Source of the DNA: Luminiphilus sp051201685
Lineage (GTDB): Bacteria > Pseudomonadota > Gammaproteobacteria > Pseudomonadales > Halieaceae
Length of the DNA stretch: 64,000 nt
Assembly: GCF_051201685.1 (NCBI RefSeq)
Contig: NZ_CP179213.1
Coordinates: forward strand, 434,001-498,000
Reading direction: 5' to 3'
Part shown: positions 18,652 through 27,224 of the stretch, piece by piece
Layout of the letters: every line of letters begins with the position of its first letter
How positions within the stretch are numbered: the first letter of the stretch is position 1
The notes under the pieces: generated by a model
Databases searched by the model: none
The model's input: only the letters and a program-made list of their open reading frames with translations
What the model was told of the DNA's origin: nothing
Translations under genes and position numbers: made by a program

Positions 18652-19998
18652 ATGCCTAGTCGTAAAATGATATCAACCAACCGAAGACGCTTCATAAAGT
18701 CCATGGCGTTGGGTGCTGGGGCGTTAGCGAGTACCACCGGCTTTCGCGTTATGGCTTCGGGCATGGCGCCATACTCGGGTAAGTTACTGGTGACTCTGCA
18801 GCTTAGCGGCGGTGCCGATGTTACCCAGTTGTGTGACCCTAAAGTTAACACTCCAGGCGAATTAAAAATTAATAACTGGGCTGACGCTGCAGATCCCGGC
18901 GAGGCTGGTAATATTCGGTTTGCTCCGGTGGGTGATAATTTCAATTTCTTCAATCGGTTCGGTTCGGATATGGTGGTGGTCAATGGCGTTGATGCCCAGA
19001 CAAATTCACACGAAACCGGTCGTCTGTTCAATTGGACCGGCAGCAACGCAGAGGGGCGGCCCTCGCTGACAGCGTTACACGCAGCAGCCAATGCGCCAGA
19101 GCAACCTCTGGCCTATTCGGTATTTGGTGGTGGCACCTCGCGAACGTCGGGCATTATTTCTTACAACCGCTTTCGAGACGTTTCACGTTTGCGTGAGCTC
19201 GCCAAGCCTACAGAAATGTCATGGGACCCCACTAACCAACTCCGTCCTGATTTGGAGATTAGTGAGGCACAGCGTTTAACGCGGGAGTCGGTAACAGAAC
19301 TATTCTCCTCGACAAGCCTCACACCGCGTCAGCGGCTGAGTGTCACTCGCTATAAGCAGGCTCTGGATGGGAAGGAAGGCCTGTTGCGCCTTGCTGAAGG
19401 GCTGCCCGCACCCGATGATTACGCGGGGGCTGAGACATTCCAAGTGGGTGATAATAATTTTTGGTCTAATTTGAAACAGCAAATGCAAGGCGCGCTTCTG
19501 GTGTTTCAGTCAGGCTTGGGTTCAAGTGCTGATCTCTCCTTGGATGGCTTTGATTCCCATGAGAACCATGATGATATTCATGATGCCCTCTATACTCATT
19601 TGGCGGACGCCATTTATTATTTCTGGGACTACGCCGAGCAACTTGGGCTTGCTGATCGTATTCTCCTGGTAGTGGGTTCTGACTTCGGCCGTACCAATAT
19701 GTACAACGACGGCAATGGCAAGGATCATTGGAACATTGGTTCTTACATGCTGATGGAGCAGGGCGCGCGCTGGGGTAATCGCGTGGTGGGAGCTAGTGAC
19801 GAGCTTCACTTTGCTCGCGGTATCAACCCAAGCTCCTTGAAGCTGTCTGATACCGGAACTGTCTTGACTCCAGCTCACGTTCACCGAGCCGTACAAAAAT
19901 ATCTAGGTATTGACGACTTCGCCGCCGCGAATGGTATTGCCTTGCCGGATGTCGAAGATATTGCCTTGTTTTCCTCGAGCAAGCAGACGCGGGTATAA
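18652..19998 (+). CDS. Tat-exported DUF1501 protein, cassette copy 2
   Basis: A 448-residue paralogue of the first DUF1501 protein and exactly the same length. Its Tat signal reads NRRRFIKSMALGAGALAS. The segments LQLSGGADVTQLCDP, DGFDSHENHD and VVGSDFGRTNMYNDGNGKDHW are kept. The two paralogues agree best at both ends and drift apart between about residues 140 and 270, which may be a substrate-facing or partner-facing part. It follows its large CxxCH partner by 14 bases, the same spacing as in cassette 1. Confidence 0.9.
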   Translation: MPSRKMISTNRRRFIKSMALGAGALASTTGFRVMASGMAPYSGKLLVTLQLSGGADVTQLCDPKVNTPGELKINNWADAADPGEAGNIRFAPVGDNFNFFNRFGSDMVVVNGVDAQTNSHETGRLFNWTGSNAEGRPSLTALHAAANAPEQPLAYSVFGGGTSRTSGIISYNRFRDVSRLRELAKPTEMSWDPTNQLRPDLEISEAQRLTRESVTELFSSTSLTPRQRLSVTRYKQALDGKEGLLRLAEGLPAPDDYAGAETFQVGDNNFWSNLKQQMQGALLVFQSGLGSSADLSLDGFDSHENHDDIHDALYTHLADAIYYFWDYAEQLGLADRILLVVGSDFGRTNMYNDGNGKDHWNIGSYMLMEQGARWGNRVVGASDELHFARGINPSSLKLSDTGTVLTPAHVHRAVQKYLGIDDFAAANGIALPDVEDIALFSSSKQTRV

Positions 19999-20213
19999 AT
20001 CAAGGCCCGCCATTGCCAGCACCGTAGACATCTGGCAGAGGTGAAGCGTCTACGCAACAAGCATCGGGTTTCTGGAGAGACGACCTATCTGTCCCTTGCG
20101 GCTTGGAAACGCCTCCGGAGCATTATCATTATCGGCAGAATAACCACTGGCTAAGCTCGCGACCACGGCAACTCTGAAGGTAAACTGTACGCCTTTCCGC
20201 CTCGGACTTCGTA

Positions 20214-20888
20214 ATGACCGATTTCAAAATTGCCCCCTCAATTCTTTCTGCCGATTTTGCCCGCCTTGGCGAAGAGGTAGACACGGTTTTGGCAGCTGGT
20301 GCTGACATTGTCCATTTCGACGTTATGGACAACCACTACGTACCCAACCTGACGATTGGCCCCATGGTGTGTCAGGCCCTACGTAACCACGGCGTAGAAG
20401 CACCCATCGACGTTCACCTCATGGTGCAGCCCGTCGATAATCTTATTGGTATGTTTGCCGACGCGGGGGCCACTTACATTACCTTTCACCCCGACGCTTC
20501 CACCCATGTTGATCGCTCATTACAACTAATCCGCGGAGCAGGCTGTAAATCGGGCTTGGTTTTCAATCCCGCCGCCTCGCTGGAGGCACTCAAATACGTC
20601 ATGGATAAAGTCGATATGATTTTATTAATGTCGGTAAATCCGGGTTTTGGGGGACAAAAATTTATACCCGCCACCCTCGACAAACTTCGGGAGGTGCGTG
20701 CGCTCATTGATGCCAGTGGGCTGGATATTCGCCTTGAGGTCGATGGCGGTGTAGGGCCGGGTAATATCGCCGAGATTGCCGCGGCAGGTGCCGATACGTT
20801 TGTTGCGGGGTCAGCAATCTTCAATCAGCCCGATTATCGCGCGGTGATTGATGAAATGAGGCGCAAGCTCGCCAGCGTTCACTCGTAA
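20214..20888 (+). CDS. rpe: Ribulose-phosphate 3-epimerase
   Basis: The 224-residue TIM-barrel enzyme starts MTDFKIAPSILSADFARLG, the family signature. HFDVMDNHYVPNLTIGP, DVHLMV and VNPGFGGQKFIP supply the metal ligands and phosphate site, and EVDGGVGPGNI closes the barrel. It interconverts ribulose-5-phosphate and xylulose-5-phosphate in the cytoplasm. Its stop overlaps the trpE start (TAATG), so the two are translationally coupled. In Pseudomonas a phosphoglycolate phosphatase gene (gph) lies between rpe and trpE; it is absent here. Confidence 0.97.
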   Translation: MTDFKIAPSILSADFARLGEEVDTVLAAGADIVHFDVMDNHYVPNLTIGPMVCQALRNHGVEAPIDVHLMVQPVDNLIGMFADAGATYITFHPDASTHVDRSLQLIRGAGCKSGLVFNPAASLEALKYVMDKVDMILLMSVNPGFGGQKFIPATLDKLREVRALIDASGLDIRLEVDGGVGPGNIAEIAAAGADTFVAGSAIFNQPDYRAVIDEMRRKLASVHS

Positions 20889-22366
20889 TGTATCAGCATA
20901 CTTTCGATGCCCTTATTGCTGAGGGTTACAACCGGATACCAGTCAGTCGCACTATCTTGGCCGATATGGAGACGCCACTGTCGGCTTACCACAAATTTGC
21001 CGCCGGGCCCTTTTCGTTTCTTTTTGAGTCAGTGCAAGGCGGTGAGAAATGGGGGCGTTATTCCATAATTGGTCTGCCAGCCCGGCGCCTTTTACGGGTT
21101 GAGGGTAATGCGGTTGCTGAAATACTAGATGGCGTTGTCATCAGCAGAGAGGAAACAGAGGACCCTTTGCGGTGGATAGAGTCCTATCACGATAATTTTA
21201 GTAGTGCTCCTGTTCCGGGATTGCCGGTTTTTCATGGCGGCTTAGTTGGCTACTTTGGCTACGATACCGTGCGCCTAACCGAAGCCAAGCTCAAGCATAG
21301 CTGCCCACCCGATACCCTGGGGGTTCCTGATATTTTACTTATGGTCGCAGAAGAGGTGTTGGTTTTTGACAACTTAGCAGGAACACTGACAATTGTGGTT
21401 AACGCTAATGCAGAAACTTCAGAGGCTTTTACTGAGGCCGTAATTCGACTAGAAGCGATTGCGAAGCAGTTGTCAAAACCTGGTCCCGATCTTGAGGCTA
21501 TTGACCTTTCGGCGAGGAGCACGGAAGCCGTTGAGGCGCGCTCGCGCCACCAAACGGTGCGCGAGGAATTTGAAGCTTGGGTTGAAACCATCAAAGAAGC
21601 CGTCCTCAGTGGCGATGTAATGCAAGTGGTGCCGTCTCAGCGCATGTCAATTGCATACCGAGCAGCCCCCATTTCACTTTATCGAGCTCTGAGAAACCTT
21701 AATCCCTCTCCTTATATGTACTTTCTGGACTTGGGTGGGTTTCAGATTGTGGGATCGTCACCAGAGATTTTAGTGCGGTCGGAGGCAGGTGAAGTCACGG
21801 TGCGCCCTATCGCTGGAACCCGGAAGCGGGGGGTTGATGAAGCAGAAGATCAGGCGTTGGAGGAGGAGCTGCTTGCTGACCCTAAGGAAATTGCGGAACA
21901 TTTAATGTTGATCGATTTGGGGCGTAACGATATTGGGCGCATTGCCGAATCCGGGTCGGTGATTCTTACTGAAAATATGTTGGTTGAGCGGTACTCTCAC
22001 GTGATGCACATTGTTTCCAATGTGACGGGTCGGTTGCGAAGTGACTTGTCTACTATGGATGCTCTTCGAGCGACCTTGCCGGCGGGAACACTGAGCGGTG
22101 CTCCGAAGGTAAAAGCCATGGAAATCATAGACCAGCTAGAGCCCGTTAAGCGCGGTATCTATGGCGGTGCAGTGGGCTATTTATCTTGGGCTGGAGACAT
22201 GGATACGGCAATTGCGATTCGCACGGCTGTGATCAAAGATGGTGAGGTCCATGTGCAGGCCGGTGCTGGCGTTGTAGCCGACTCAGCCCCTGCTCTTGAG
22301 TGGGAAGAAACTATGAATAAGGCTCGGGGTATGCTCAGGGCTATAGCGATGGTGAATGAAGCGTGA
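20888..22366 (+). CDS. trpE: Anthranilate synthase component I
   Basis: This 492-residue chorismate-utilising enzyme catalyses the first step of tryptophan synthesis with the TrpG glutaminase. The N-terminal FLFESVQGGEKWGRYSIIG region corresponds to the tryptophan feedback site. The C-terminal catalytic domain has VGSSPEILVR, RPIAGTRKRG, LIDLGRNDIGR, PAGTLSGAPKVKAMEII and QAGAGVVADS. Length is normal. It overlaps rpe upstream and the TPR glycosyltransferase downstream (GTGA). No trp leader peptide with tandem Trp codons is seen, as expected for this lineage. Its partner trpG lies about 3.2 kb away, beyond three unrelated genes. Confidence 0.97.
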   Translation: MYQHTFDALIAEGYNRIPVSRTILADMETPLSAYHKFAAGPFSFLFESVQGGEKWGRYSIIGLPARRLLRVEGNAVAEILDGVVISREETEDPLRWIESYHDNFSSAPVPGLPVFHGGLVGYFGYDTVRLTEAKLKHSCPPDTLGVPDILLMVAEEVLVFDNLAGTLTIVVNANAETSEAFTEAVIRLEAIAKQLSKPGPDLEAIDLSARSTEAVEARSRHQTVREEFEAWVETIKEAVLSGDVMQVVPSQRMSIAYRAAPISLYRALRNLNPSPYMYFLDLGGFQIVGSSPEILVRSEAGEVTVRPIAGTRKRGVDEAEDQALEEELLADPKEIAEHLMLIDLGRNDIGRIAESGSVILTENMLVERYSHVMHIVSNVTGRLRSDLSTMDALRATLPAGTLSGAPKVKAMEIIDQLEPVKRGIYGGAVGYLSWAGDMDTAIAIRTAVIKDGEVHVQAGAGVVADSAPALEWEETMNKARGMLRAIAMVNEA

Positions 22367-24120
22367 GCGAAAATCAGATAGTGCCTCGAACTCGAGAAGA
22401 ATTAGATGAGCTTCTGGAGGTATTTTTTCAAGAGGGTAATATAGGCGCAGCTGCCCTACTGGCCTGGGAGCTTTTAGCCCGATTTCCATCGGAGTCTTTC
22501 GTGGCGCGTATTTATGTCAAGAAGATTTTGCGGGACCCTTATGTCGCAGGTCTCGAGCTTAATGTATTCCAGAGTAATGCAACGGACCTCAGAAAGGCCG
22601 GTCAGTTCCAAGAGCTAGCTGAGTTAGCAGCACTGGGGTTATTGAAGTTTCCTGCTCAAAGATACCTAACGCTATCCCTTGTCAGTGCTGCAGAAAAGCT
22701 GCTGCGGCACGAATGGATTGGTCATGCTATTGATTCGTTGGGTGAGCCCGAGGAGAGCGACGTCGTGCTTCTTAATGCCGTGGCAGCAGTTGCTCAAACT
22801 GAGGGAGACTACGAGCGAGCCAAGCGCGTTTTTGGAAAATTACTCAAGTTAGAACCTGACAACGAGCAACTACTGCAAAACTATAGCGCATCTCTAGTTG
22901 GGCTTGGCGACTTTGATGAGGCGACCAATCTTCTAGAGCGTGCCCTGGCAAAAAGTGAAAGCCCTAGAGAGTATCTTTACCGTTTGGCACCGCTATATCG
23001 TCGGAGCGGTTTAGACGTGTTGGCCAAGCTAGACCAGCTAGATTCTGCATATTTCTCCCGCTGTGAAAACGCGAATAAAGCAAAAACTCATACTGATGTG
23101 AGGCTCTTCTTACAAGACTTCGAGGGCGTGTGTAACGGCCTCGAAAAGCAAATAGAGTTCGCACCGTCACCAGAAACTGAGTTTGAACTGGCTGAATGTG
23201 AAATTGCGCTGAACAGGCTGAATGATGGCTTAAATCGGTACCAAGTACGGTTTGAGGCGTTTCCCTATCTAAGATGGTTTGATACCAACCTTCCCTTGTA
23301 CAGAGGCCAGTACCTAGAAGATGAGCGGCTGTTTATTTGGAATGAACAGGGAATTGGTGATGAAATCATGTTCGCTATGTTCCTTGAAGAGCTCGAACGC
23401 AGGGCGACTAACGTTACCATTGCTACGGATGCTAGATTGATCGATATTTTCAAGCAGCGTTACCCGCACTGGACGTTTATAAACAGGCACGGAATGCCTG
23501 AAGAGCGCATCGATGCAGACTTTGCATGTCCTATGGGCGAACTTATGATCATGTTCATGCCAGATCTCCTCAAATCAAAGCAGCATCTGCGCCAACCTGC
23601 GTTTGAACCCTCTCAAAGCCGTTTTGCTGAGATTGCTCGCTTACTTGAGGGTAAAAAGAAGCCAAGAGTAGCGGTAACTTGGCGAGGTGGGTCCAAGGTT
23701 AATGGCAAGATTCGCTCCATGACGCTAGAGACGTTAATGAAAGGGTTACCTCAGGATGCCGACATAGATTTGATTTCTTTACAGTATGACGGCGAGCACG
23801 AGCAGGAGGTTCGTGACTATGGGGATACCCGCCTCGCACTGAGTGGATTAAATAATCGCACTGACCTTGAGGGTGTGTTTAGTTTACTGAGGTGTTGTGA
23901 TGCGGTGCTCACTGTTGATAATGCTGTTGCTCACTTTGCTGCTGCCATGGGTACACCCACGGCGGTTTTGGTGCCCGCTGGGCAAGTTCAGTTTCGCTGG
24001 AAAAATGAGAGAATGAGAAAGCTGCTGTTTCCCAGTTCAGATTTATTTATTCAGAGTGTTCCAGGAGATTGGTCCGATCCTGTAGATAGGGCTTGGAGCC
24101 ATGTGCTCGATATCTCTTAA
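22363..24120 (+). CDS. TPR protein with C-terminal GT-B (GT9-like) glycosyltransferase domain
   Basis: The 585-residue protein has tetratricopeptide-like helices over about residues 20-290 (for example AAVAQTEGDYERAKRVFGKL) and a C-terminal glycosyltransferase-like domain with FIWNEQGIGDEIMFAMFLEE, VTWRGGS and AVLTVDNAVAHFAAAMGTP. The last is the donor-side motif shared with ADP-heptose and SPINDLY-type transferases. Proteins of this build glycosylate surface or flagellar proteins in several bacteria; the target here is unknown. It begins with GTG overlapping the trpE stop, so it is co-transcribed with trpE. Its codon use looks more AT-rich than the trp genes. Confidence 0.8.
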   Translation: MSENQIVPRTREELDELLEVFFQEGNIGAAALLAWELLARFPSESFVARIYVKKILRDPYVAGLELNVFQSNATDLRKAGQFQELAELAALGLLKFPAQRYLTLSLVSAAEKLLRHEWIGHAIDSLGEPEESDVVLLNAVAAVAQTEGDYERAKRVFGKLLKLEPDNEQLLQNYSASLVGLGDFDEATNLLERALAKSESPREYLYRLAPLYRRSGLDVLAKLDQLDSAYFSRCENANKAKTHTDVRLFLQDFEGVCNGLEKQIEFAPSPETEFELAECEIALNRLNDGLNRYQVRFEAFPYLRWFDTNLPLYRGQYLEDERLFIWNEQGIGDEIMFAMFLEELERRATNVTIATDARLIDIFKQRYPHWTFINRHGMPEERIDADFACPMGELMIMFMPDLLKSKQHLRQPAFEPSQSRFAEIARLLEGKKKPRVAVTWRGGSKVNGKIRSMTLETLMKGLPQDADIDLISLQYDGEHEQEVRDYGDTRLALSGLNNRTDLEGVFSLLRCCDAVLTVDNAVAHFAAAMGTPTAVLVPAGQVQFRWKNERMRKLLFPSSDLFIQSVPGDWSDPVDRAWSHVLDIS

Positions 24121-24147
24121 TATTAATGTCACAGGAGGTGATTAGCA

Positions 24148-24918
24148 GTGCTTCGCGTCTTTGTAGGTTTTGATGAGCGTCAGCGTGTTTCGTTTACCAC
24201 GCTAGCTACCTCAATCTTTGAAACAGCTTCGAAACCAGTTTTAGTGAGCCCTTTGGTTCTTAGAACTTTGCCGATTACTCGCAGAGGACTAACGCCTTTC
24301 ACTTTCTCGCGATTTTTAGTGCCTTGGCTGTGCAACTTTCAAGGCGCGGCGATATTCATGGATGCTGATATGTTGCTGGCGTCAGATATTACGGAGCTTG
24401 AACAGCAAATTGCGGATGAGACTGCAGTATCTGTCGTGAGGTCGTTAGATCAGTACGAGCAAACGTCCTTTATGCTAATAAATTGTGCGCACCCCTCCCA
24501 CAGGGTACTGACCCCGCAGTTTATTCAGGACACGGAGATTAATCTCCATGCCCTGGAGTGGGTGGGCGATAGTGAAGTTGGGTCATTGGATGCAAAATGG
24601 AATCAGTTGATAGGGTACCAAAATATTGATTTTTCTAAAGGGAATATCCATTACACGATGGGAGTTCCAGCATTCCCAGAAACAGCAACCTCCCCCGGCG
24701 CAGACTTGTGGAGAAAGAACGCTTCATTGGGTATGTCTGCGGTTCCATGGGCTGAAATTATGGGGCAGTCAGTGCATGCAATCAATATAGAAGGTGTTAG
24801 GTTGCCGCGTTATGTTTGGAATTTCGACACCAACCAGCCCTATCCAGAGCATATGGAGCTCGTGCAAAAACTGGTGTTAGAGCATCGAGCTCAAAAGTCC
24901 CAGGCTAATCAGGGCTGA
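24148..24918 (+). CDS. GT8-like glycosyltransferase
   Basis: The 256-residue protein begins LRVFVGFDERQRVSF, with a nucleotide-binding strand, and has FMDADMLLASDI near residue 70, the DxD-type metal and sugar-nucleotide motif of GT-A enzymes. The overall pattern resembles family 8 and similar short transferases often found in bacterial glycan loci. The start is GTG at 24148, placed by a strong AGGAGGTG at 24133-24140. It sits 27 bases after the TPR glycosyltransferase, and the two probably act on the same acceptor. Its 3' end overlaps the convergent methyltransferase by 10 bases. The acceptor is unknown. Confidence 0.75.
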   Translation: MLRVFVGFDERQRVSFTTLATSIFETASKPVLVSPLVLRTLPITRRGLTPFTFSRFLVPWLCNFQGAAIFMDADMLLASDITELEQQIADETAVSVVRSLDQYEQTSFMLINCAHPSHRVLTPQFIQDTEINLHALEWVGDSEVGSLDAKWNQLIGYQNIDFSKGNIHYTMGVPAFPETATSPGADLWRKNASLGMSAVPWAEIMGQSVHAINIEGVRLPRYVWNFDTNQPYPEHMELVQKLVLEHRAQKSQANQG

Positions 24919-25472
24919 TCCACTTCGCCATGTGTTGCTTTAGGCTCAACGACTACCATAATACCGTGGCCATAAACTTGATGACGTTGAAGAACAGCGA
25001 CCTCAAAAAAATCAGATAATCTGGGAAGCCACCATGAACTGGGTTGCTGAATGAGATGGGCGTTACGACCGTCTGACAGCGTTTTTCCGGCTGGCCCCTG
25101 ATGGATGGTAAAAAACCCAATTTTGGTGACTAGCGTTGCTAGCTCGGCTAGTACATTTTCGAGTAACTTGGGCTCGATATGTTCTAAAACGTCAATACAG
25201 CAAACAAGGTCGGCTGGTTTGGGGGAGCCGTACTCTGGAAAGGCCGGATCATAAGGTTGGTAAATGAGATTCTGAGTGACACCAAGTTGCTGTAAGCTGC
25301 TAAGCAATCGCTGCTTTCCAGCGCCATAATCAGTAAGAGAACTACAGTTGGTTTTGCGGATTAAATCTGCCACCGAAGGCGCAAATTGCGTCGAAGCCAC
25401 CCCGTAGTTTGGGTTCTCATGAAGCTTTTTCTGCTCGGCTAAGTATTCATCGCTGATTGTTTTAGAAGACAT
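24909..25472 (-). CDS. Class I SAM-dependent methyltransferase-like protein
   Basis: The 187-residue protein has LTDYGAGKQRLLSSL near residue 46 (a shortened SAM-binding loop) and DLVCCIDVLEHIEPKLLENV near 88-107, the acidic post-motif with the DVLEH signature. The C-terminus, with GHGIMVVVEP, completes a Rossmann fold. Similar short methyltransferases accompany glycosyltransferases in surface-glycan and phage genes. It is transcribed opposite to its neighbours, convergent with the GT8-like gene and divergent from trpG. The substrate is unknown; methylation of a glycan or of its carrier is a guess from context. Confidence 0.75.
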   Translation of the reverse strand: MSSKTISDEYLAEQKKLHENPNYGVASTQFAPSVADLIRKTNCSSLTDYGAGKQRLLSSLQQLGVTQNLIYQPYDPAFPEYGSPKPADLVCCIDVLEHIEPKLLENVLAELATLVTKIGFFTIHQGPAGKTLSDGRNAHLIQQPSSWWLPRLSDFFEVAVLQRHQVYGHGIMVVVEPKATHGEVDQP

Positions 25473-25541
25473 GGGATATTGAACCGTGCTGGTGCACTTT
25501 TTGAGTATTGAACGCTAAGACTACAGGTTTAGGACCGAGCT

Positions 25542-26126
25542 TTGAATATTTTGATGCTAGACAATTACGACTCTTTTACCTGGAATATTGTTCAGTACCT
25601 TTGGGAGCTGGGCGCCCAGGTTGAGGTGCATCGTAATGATGAAATCGACCTTGAAGGTATTGAACGGCTTGCCCCAGCGGGTATTTGTATTTCTCCTGGG
25701 CCTTGCTCGCCAAAAGAGGCGGGAATCTCTATGGAGGTTATCGAGCACTTTGCCGGGAAATTGCCAATATTTGGCGTTTGCCTTGGGCAGCAGTCGATAG
25801 GCGCGGTTTTTGGCGGTGACGTTGTGCGCGCTGAAAAGGTTATGCACGGAAAAACCAGCGCGGTACATCACACAGGTCAGGGCGTTTTTAAAAATTTACC
25901 CAGCCCGTTCAATGCGACGCGTTACCACAGCCTTGTAGTGGCAGAAGCATCTTTGCCCGAATGTCTTGAGGTTACTGCATGGACTGAGACCCCCGATGGA
26001 GCCAGAGAAGCCATTATGGGGTTACGTCATCGTGAATTGGCGGTTGAAGGTGTACAGTTTCACCCGGAGTCGATTCTGTCCGAGCATGGACACGCTCTGC
26101 TTAAAAACTTTTTAGACCGCTTGTAA
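25542..26126 (+). CDS. trpG: Anthranilate synthase component II (glutamine amidotransferase)
   Basis: The 194-residue class I glutaminase supplies ammonia to TrpE. It shows DNYDSFTWNIVQYL at the start, ISPGPCSPKEAG, the nucleophile loop FGVCLGQQSIG, and the His-Glu pair in EGVQFHPESIL. The start is the TTG at 25542, because it gives the family N-terminus (MNILMLDNYDSF) and AGGA lies 7 bases upstream; an internal ATG at 25554 would cut into the first strand. It heads trpGDC, separated from trpE by three glycan-type genes. Confidence 0.95.
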   Translation: MNILMLDNYDSFTWNIVQYLWELGAQVEVHRNDEIDLEGIERLAPAGICISPGPCSPKEAGISMEVIEHFAGKLPIFGVCLGQQSIGAVFGGDVVRAEKVMHGKTSAVHHTGQGVFKNLPSPFNATRYHSLVVAEASLPECLEVTAWTETPDGAREAIMGLRHRELAVEGVQFHPESILSEHGHALLKNFLDRL

Positions 26127-26180
26127 CGCTATTTTTGATGTCGTAGATAGCCCAATAAATTCAGGACCAAAATTGTAGTG

Positions 26181-27224
26181 ATGAATATTAAACAAGCGTT
26201 GCACCATCTGGCCGATGGGCAATCATTATCAAGAGATGAGATGCGCGGGGTGATGACCGAAGTCATGACCGGTGTAGCGACTCCGGCTCAAATCGGTGCG
26301 CTTCTTATTGCCTTACGGATCAGGGGCGAGACCATAGATGAGATCGTCGGTGCCGCAGAGGTCATGCGCAGTTTGGTCACCCGAGTGCAGGTATCCCAAG
26401 AACGTTTGGTAGATCTCGTGGGTACTGGGGGCGATGGTGCAAATCTGTTTAATGTTTCAACTGCGGCGAGTTTTGTTGTTGCCGCCGCCGGTGGTCGAGT
26501 GGCAAAACATGGCAATCGCTCTGTTTCAAGCTCAAGCGGCTCTTCCGACGTACTAGAGACTCTGGGGGTGCCCCTTGATCTCTCCCCGGTTCACATTGCG
26601 AAGAGCATTGAGGCAGTTGGGCTGGGTTTTATGTTTGCGCCGGCACACCATGGCGCCATGAAGCATGCGGTAGGTCCCAGAAAAGACTTAGGAATGCGAA
26701 CGTTGTTCAATATCTTGGGACCGCTGACGAATCCGGCTCACGTTGAGCGTCAGGTTTTGGGGGTATTTGCCCCCCACCTTTGCCAGTCGATAGCGGAGTC
26801 GCTCAGTAAACTGGGCAGTAAGCACGCGCTGGTTCTCAGCAGTACCGATGGTCTCGATGAAATTTCTATCGCCGCACCTACGGCAGTTTGGGAGATGCGC
26901 GGCGGAGTGGTTGAGCGCTTTCAGATTGATCCTTCCGACTACGGGCATGGCCATAAAAGTCTTTTGGGTCTGGAAGTTGCCTCTGCGCAGGAATCTGCTG
27001 ACTTGATCAAATCAGCGCTCTCTTTAGCGTCGGGTGAAGGGGCTGAGCGAGCACGCTCCATGATTGCTTTAAATGCCGGTGCAGCGATCTATGTGTCGGG
27101 GGTTGCGAAAACATTGAAGGCGGGAATTATAGCCGCCGATGACGCGATTGCTTCTGGAGCAGCCCTAGATAAGCTCGACGCCTTTGTAGGCTTTACCAAT
27201 CAGTTACGGGCTGAAGCATCATGA
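26181..27224 (+). CDS. trpD: Anthranilate phosphoribosyltransferase
   Basis: The 347-residue enzyme transfers phosphoribose from PRPP to anthranilate. It has the helical N-terminus with ATPAQIGALLIALRIRGET, the PRPP loop DLVGTGGDGANLFNVST, KHGNRSVSSSSGSSDVLE and MFAPAHHGAMKHAVGPRKDL. I use the ATG at 26181 rather than the GTG at 26178 because the family begins M-D/N-I-K. It overlaps trpC as ATGA. Confidence 0.96.
   Translation: MNIKQALHHLADGQSLSRDEMRGVMTEVMTGVATPAQIGALLIALRIRGETIDEIVGAAEVMRSLVTRVQVSQERLVDLVGTGGDGANLFNVSTAASFVVAAAGGRVAKHGNRSVSSSSGSSDVLETLGVPLDLSPVHIAKSIEAVGLGFMFAPAHHGAMKHAVGPRKDLGMRTLFNILGPLTNPAHVERQVLGVFAPHLCQSIAESLSKLGSKHALVLSSTDGLDEISIAAPTAVWEMRGGVVERFQIDPSDYGHGHKSLLGLEVASAQESADLIKSALSLASGEGAERARSMIALNAGAAIYVSGVAKTLKAGIIAADDAIASGAALDKLDAFVGFTNQLRAEAS

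Noticed and set aside
9628..19998. Tandem cassettes as an assembly duplication
   Set aside because: The copies differ throughout, including signal peptides and C-termini, so they are real diverged paralogues.
20888..21000. Trp attenuator ahead of trpE
   Set aside because: No leader peptide with tandem Trp codons and no alternative hairpins; trpE is coupled to rpe.
22363..25472. Prophage or pyocin between trpE and trpG
   Set aside because: No tail, lysis or integrase genes, only three glycan-type genes.
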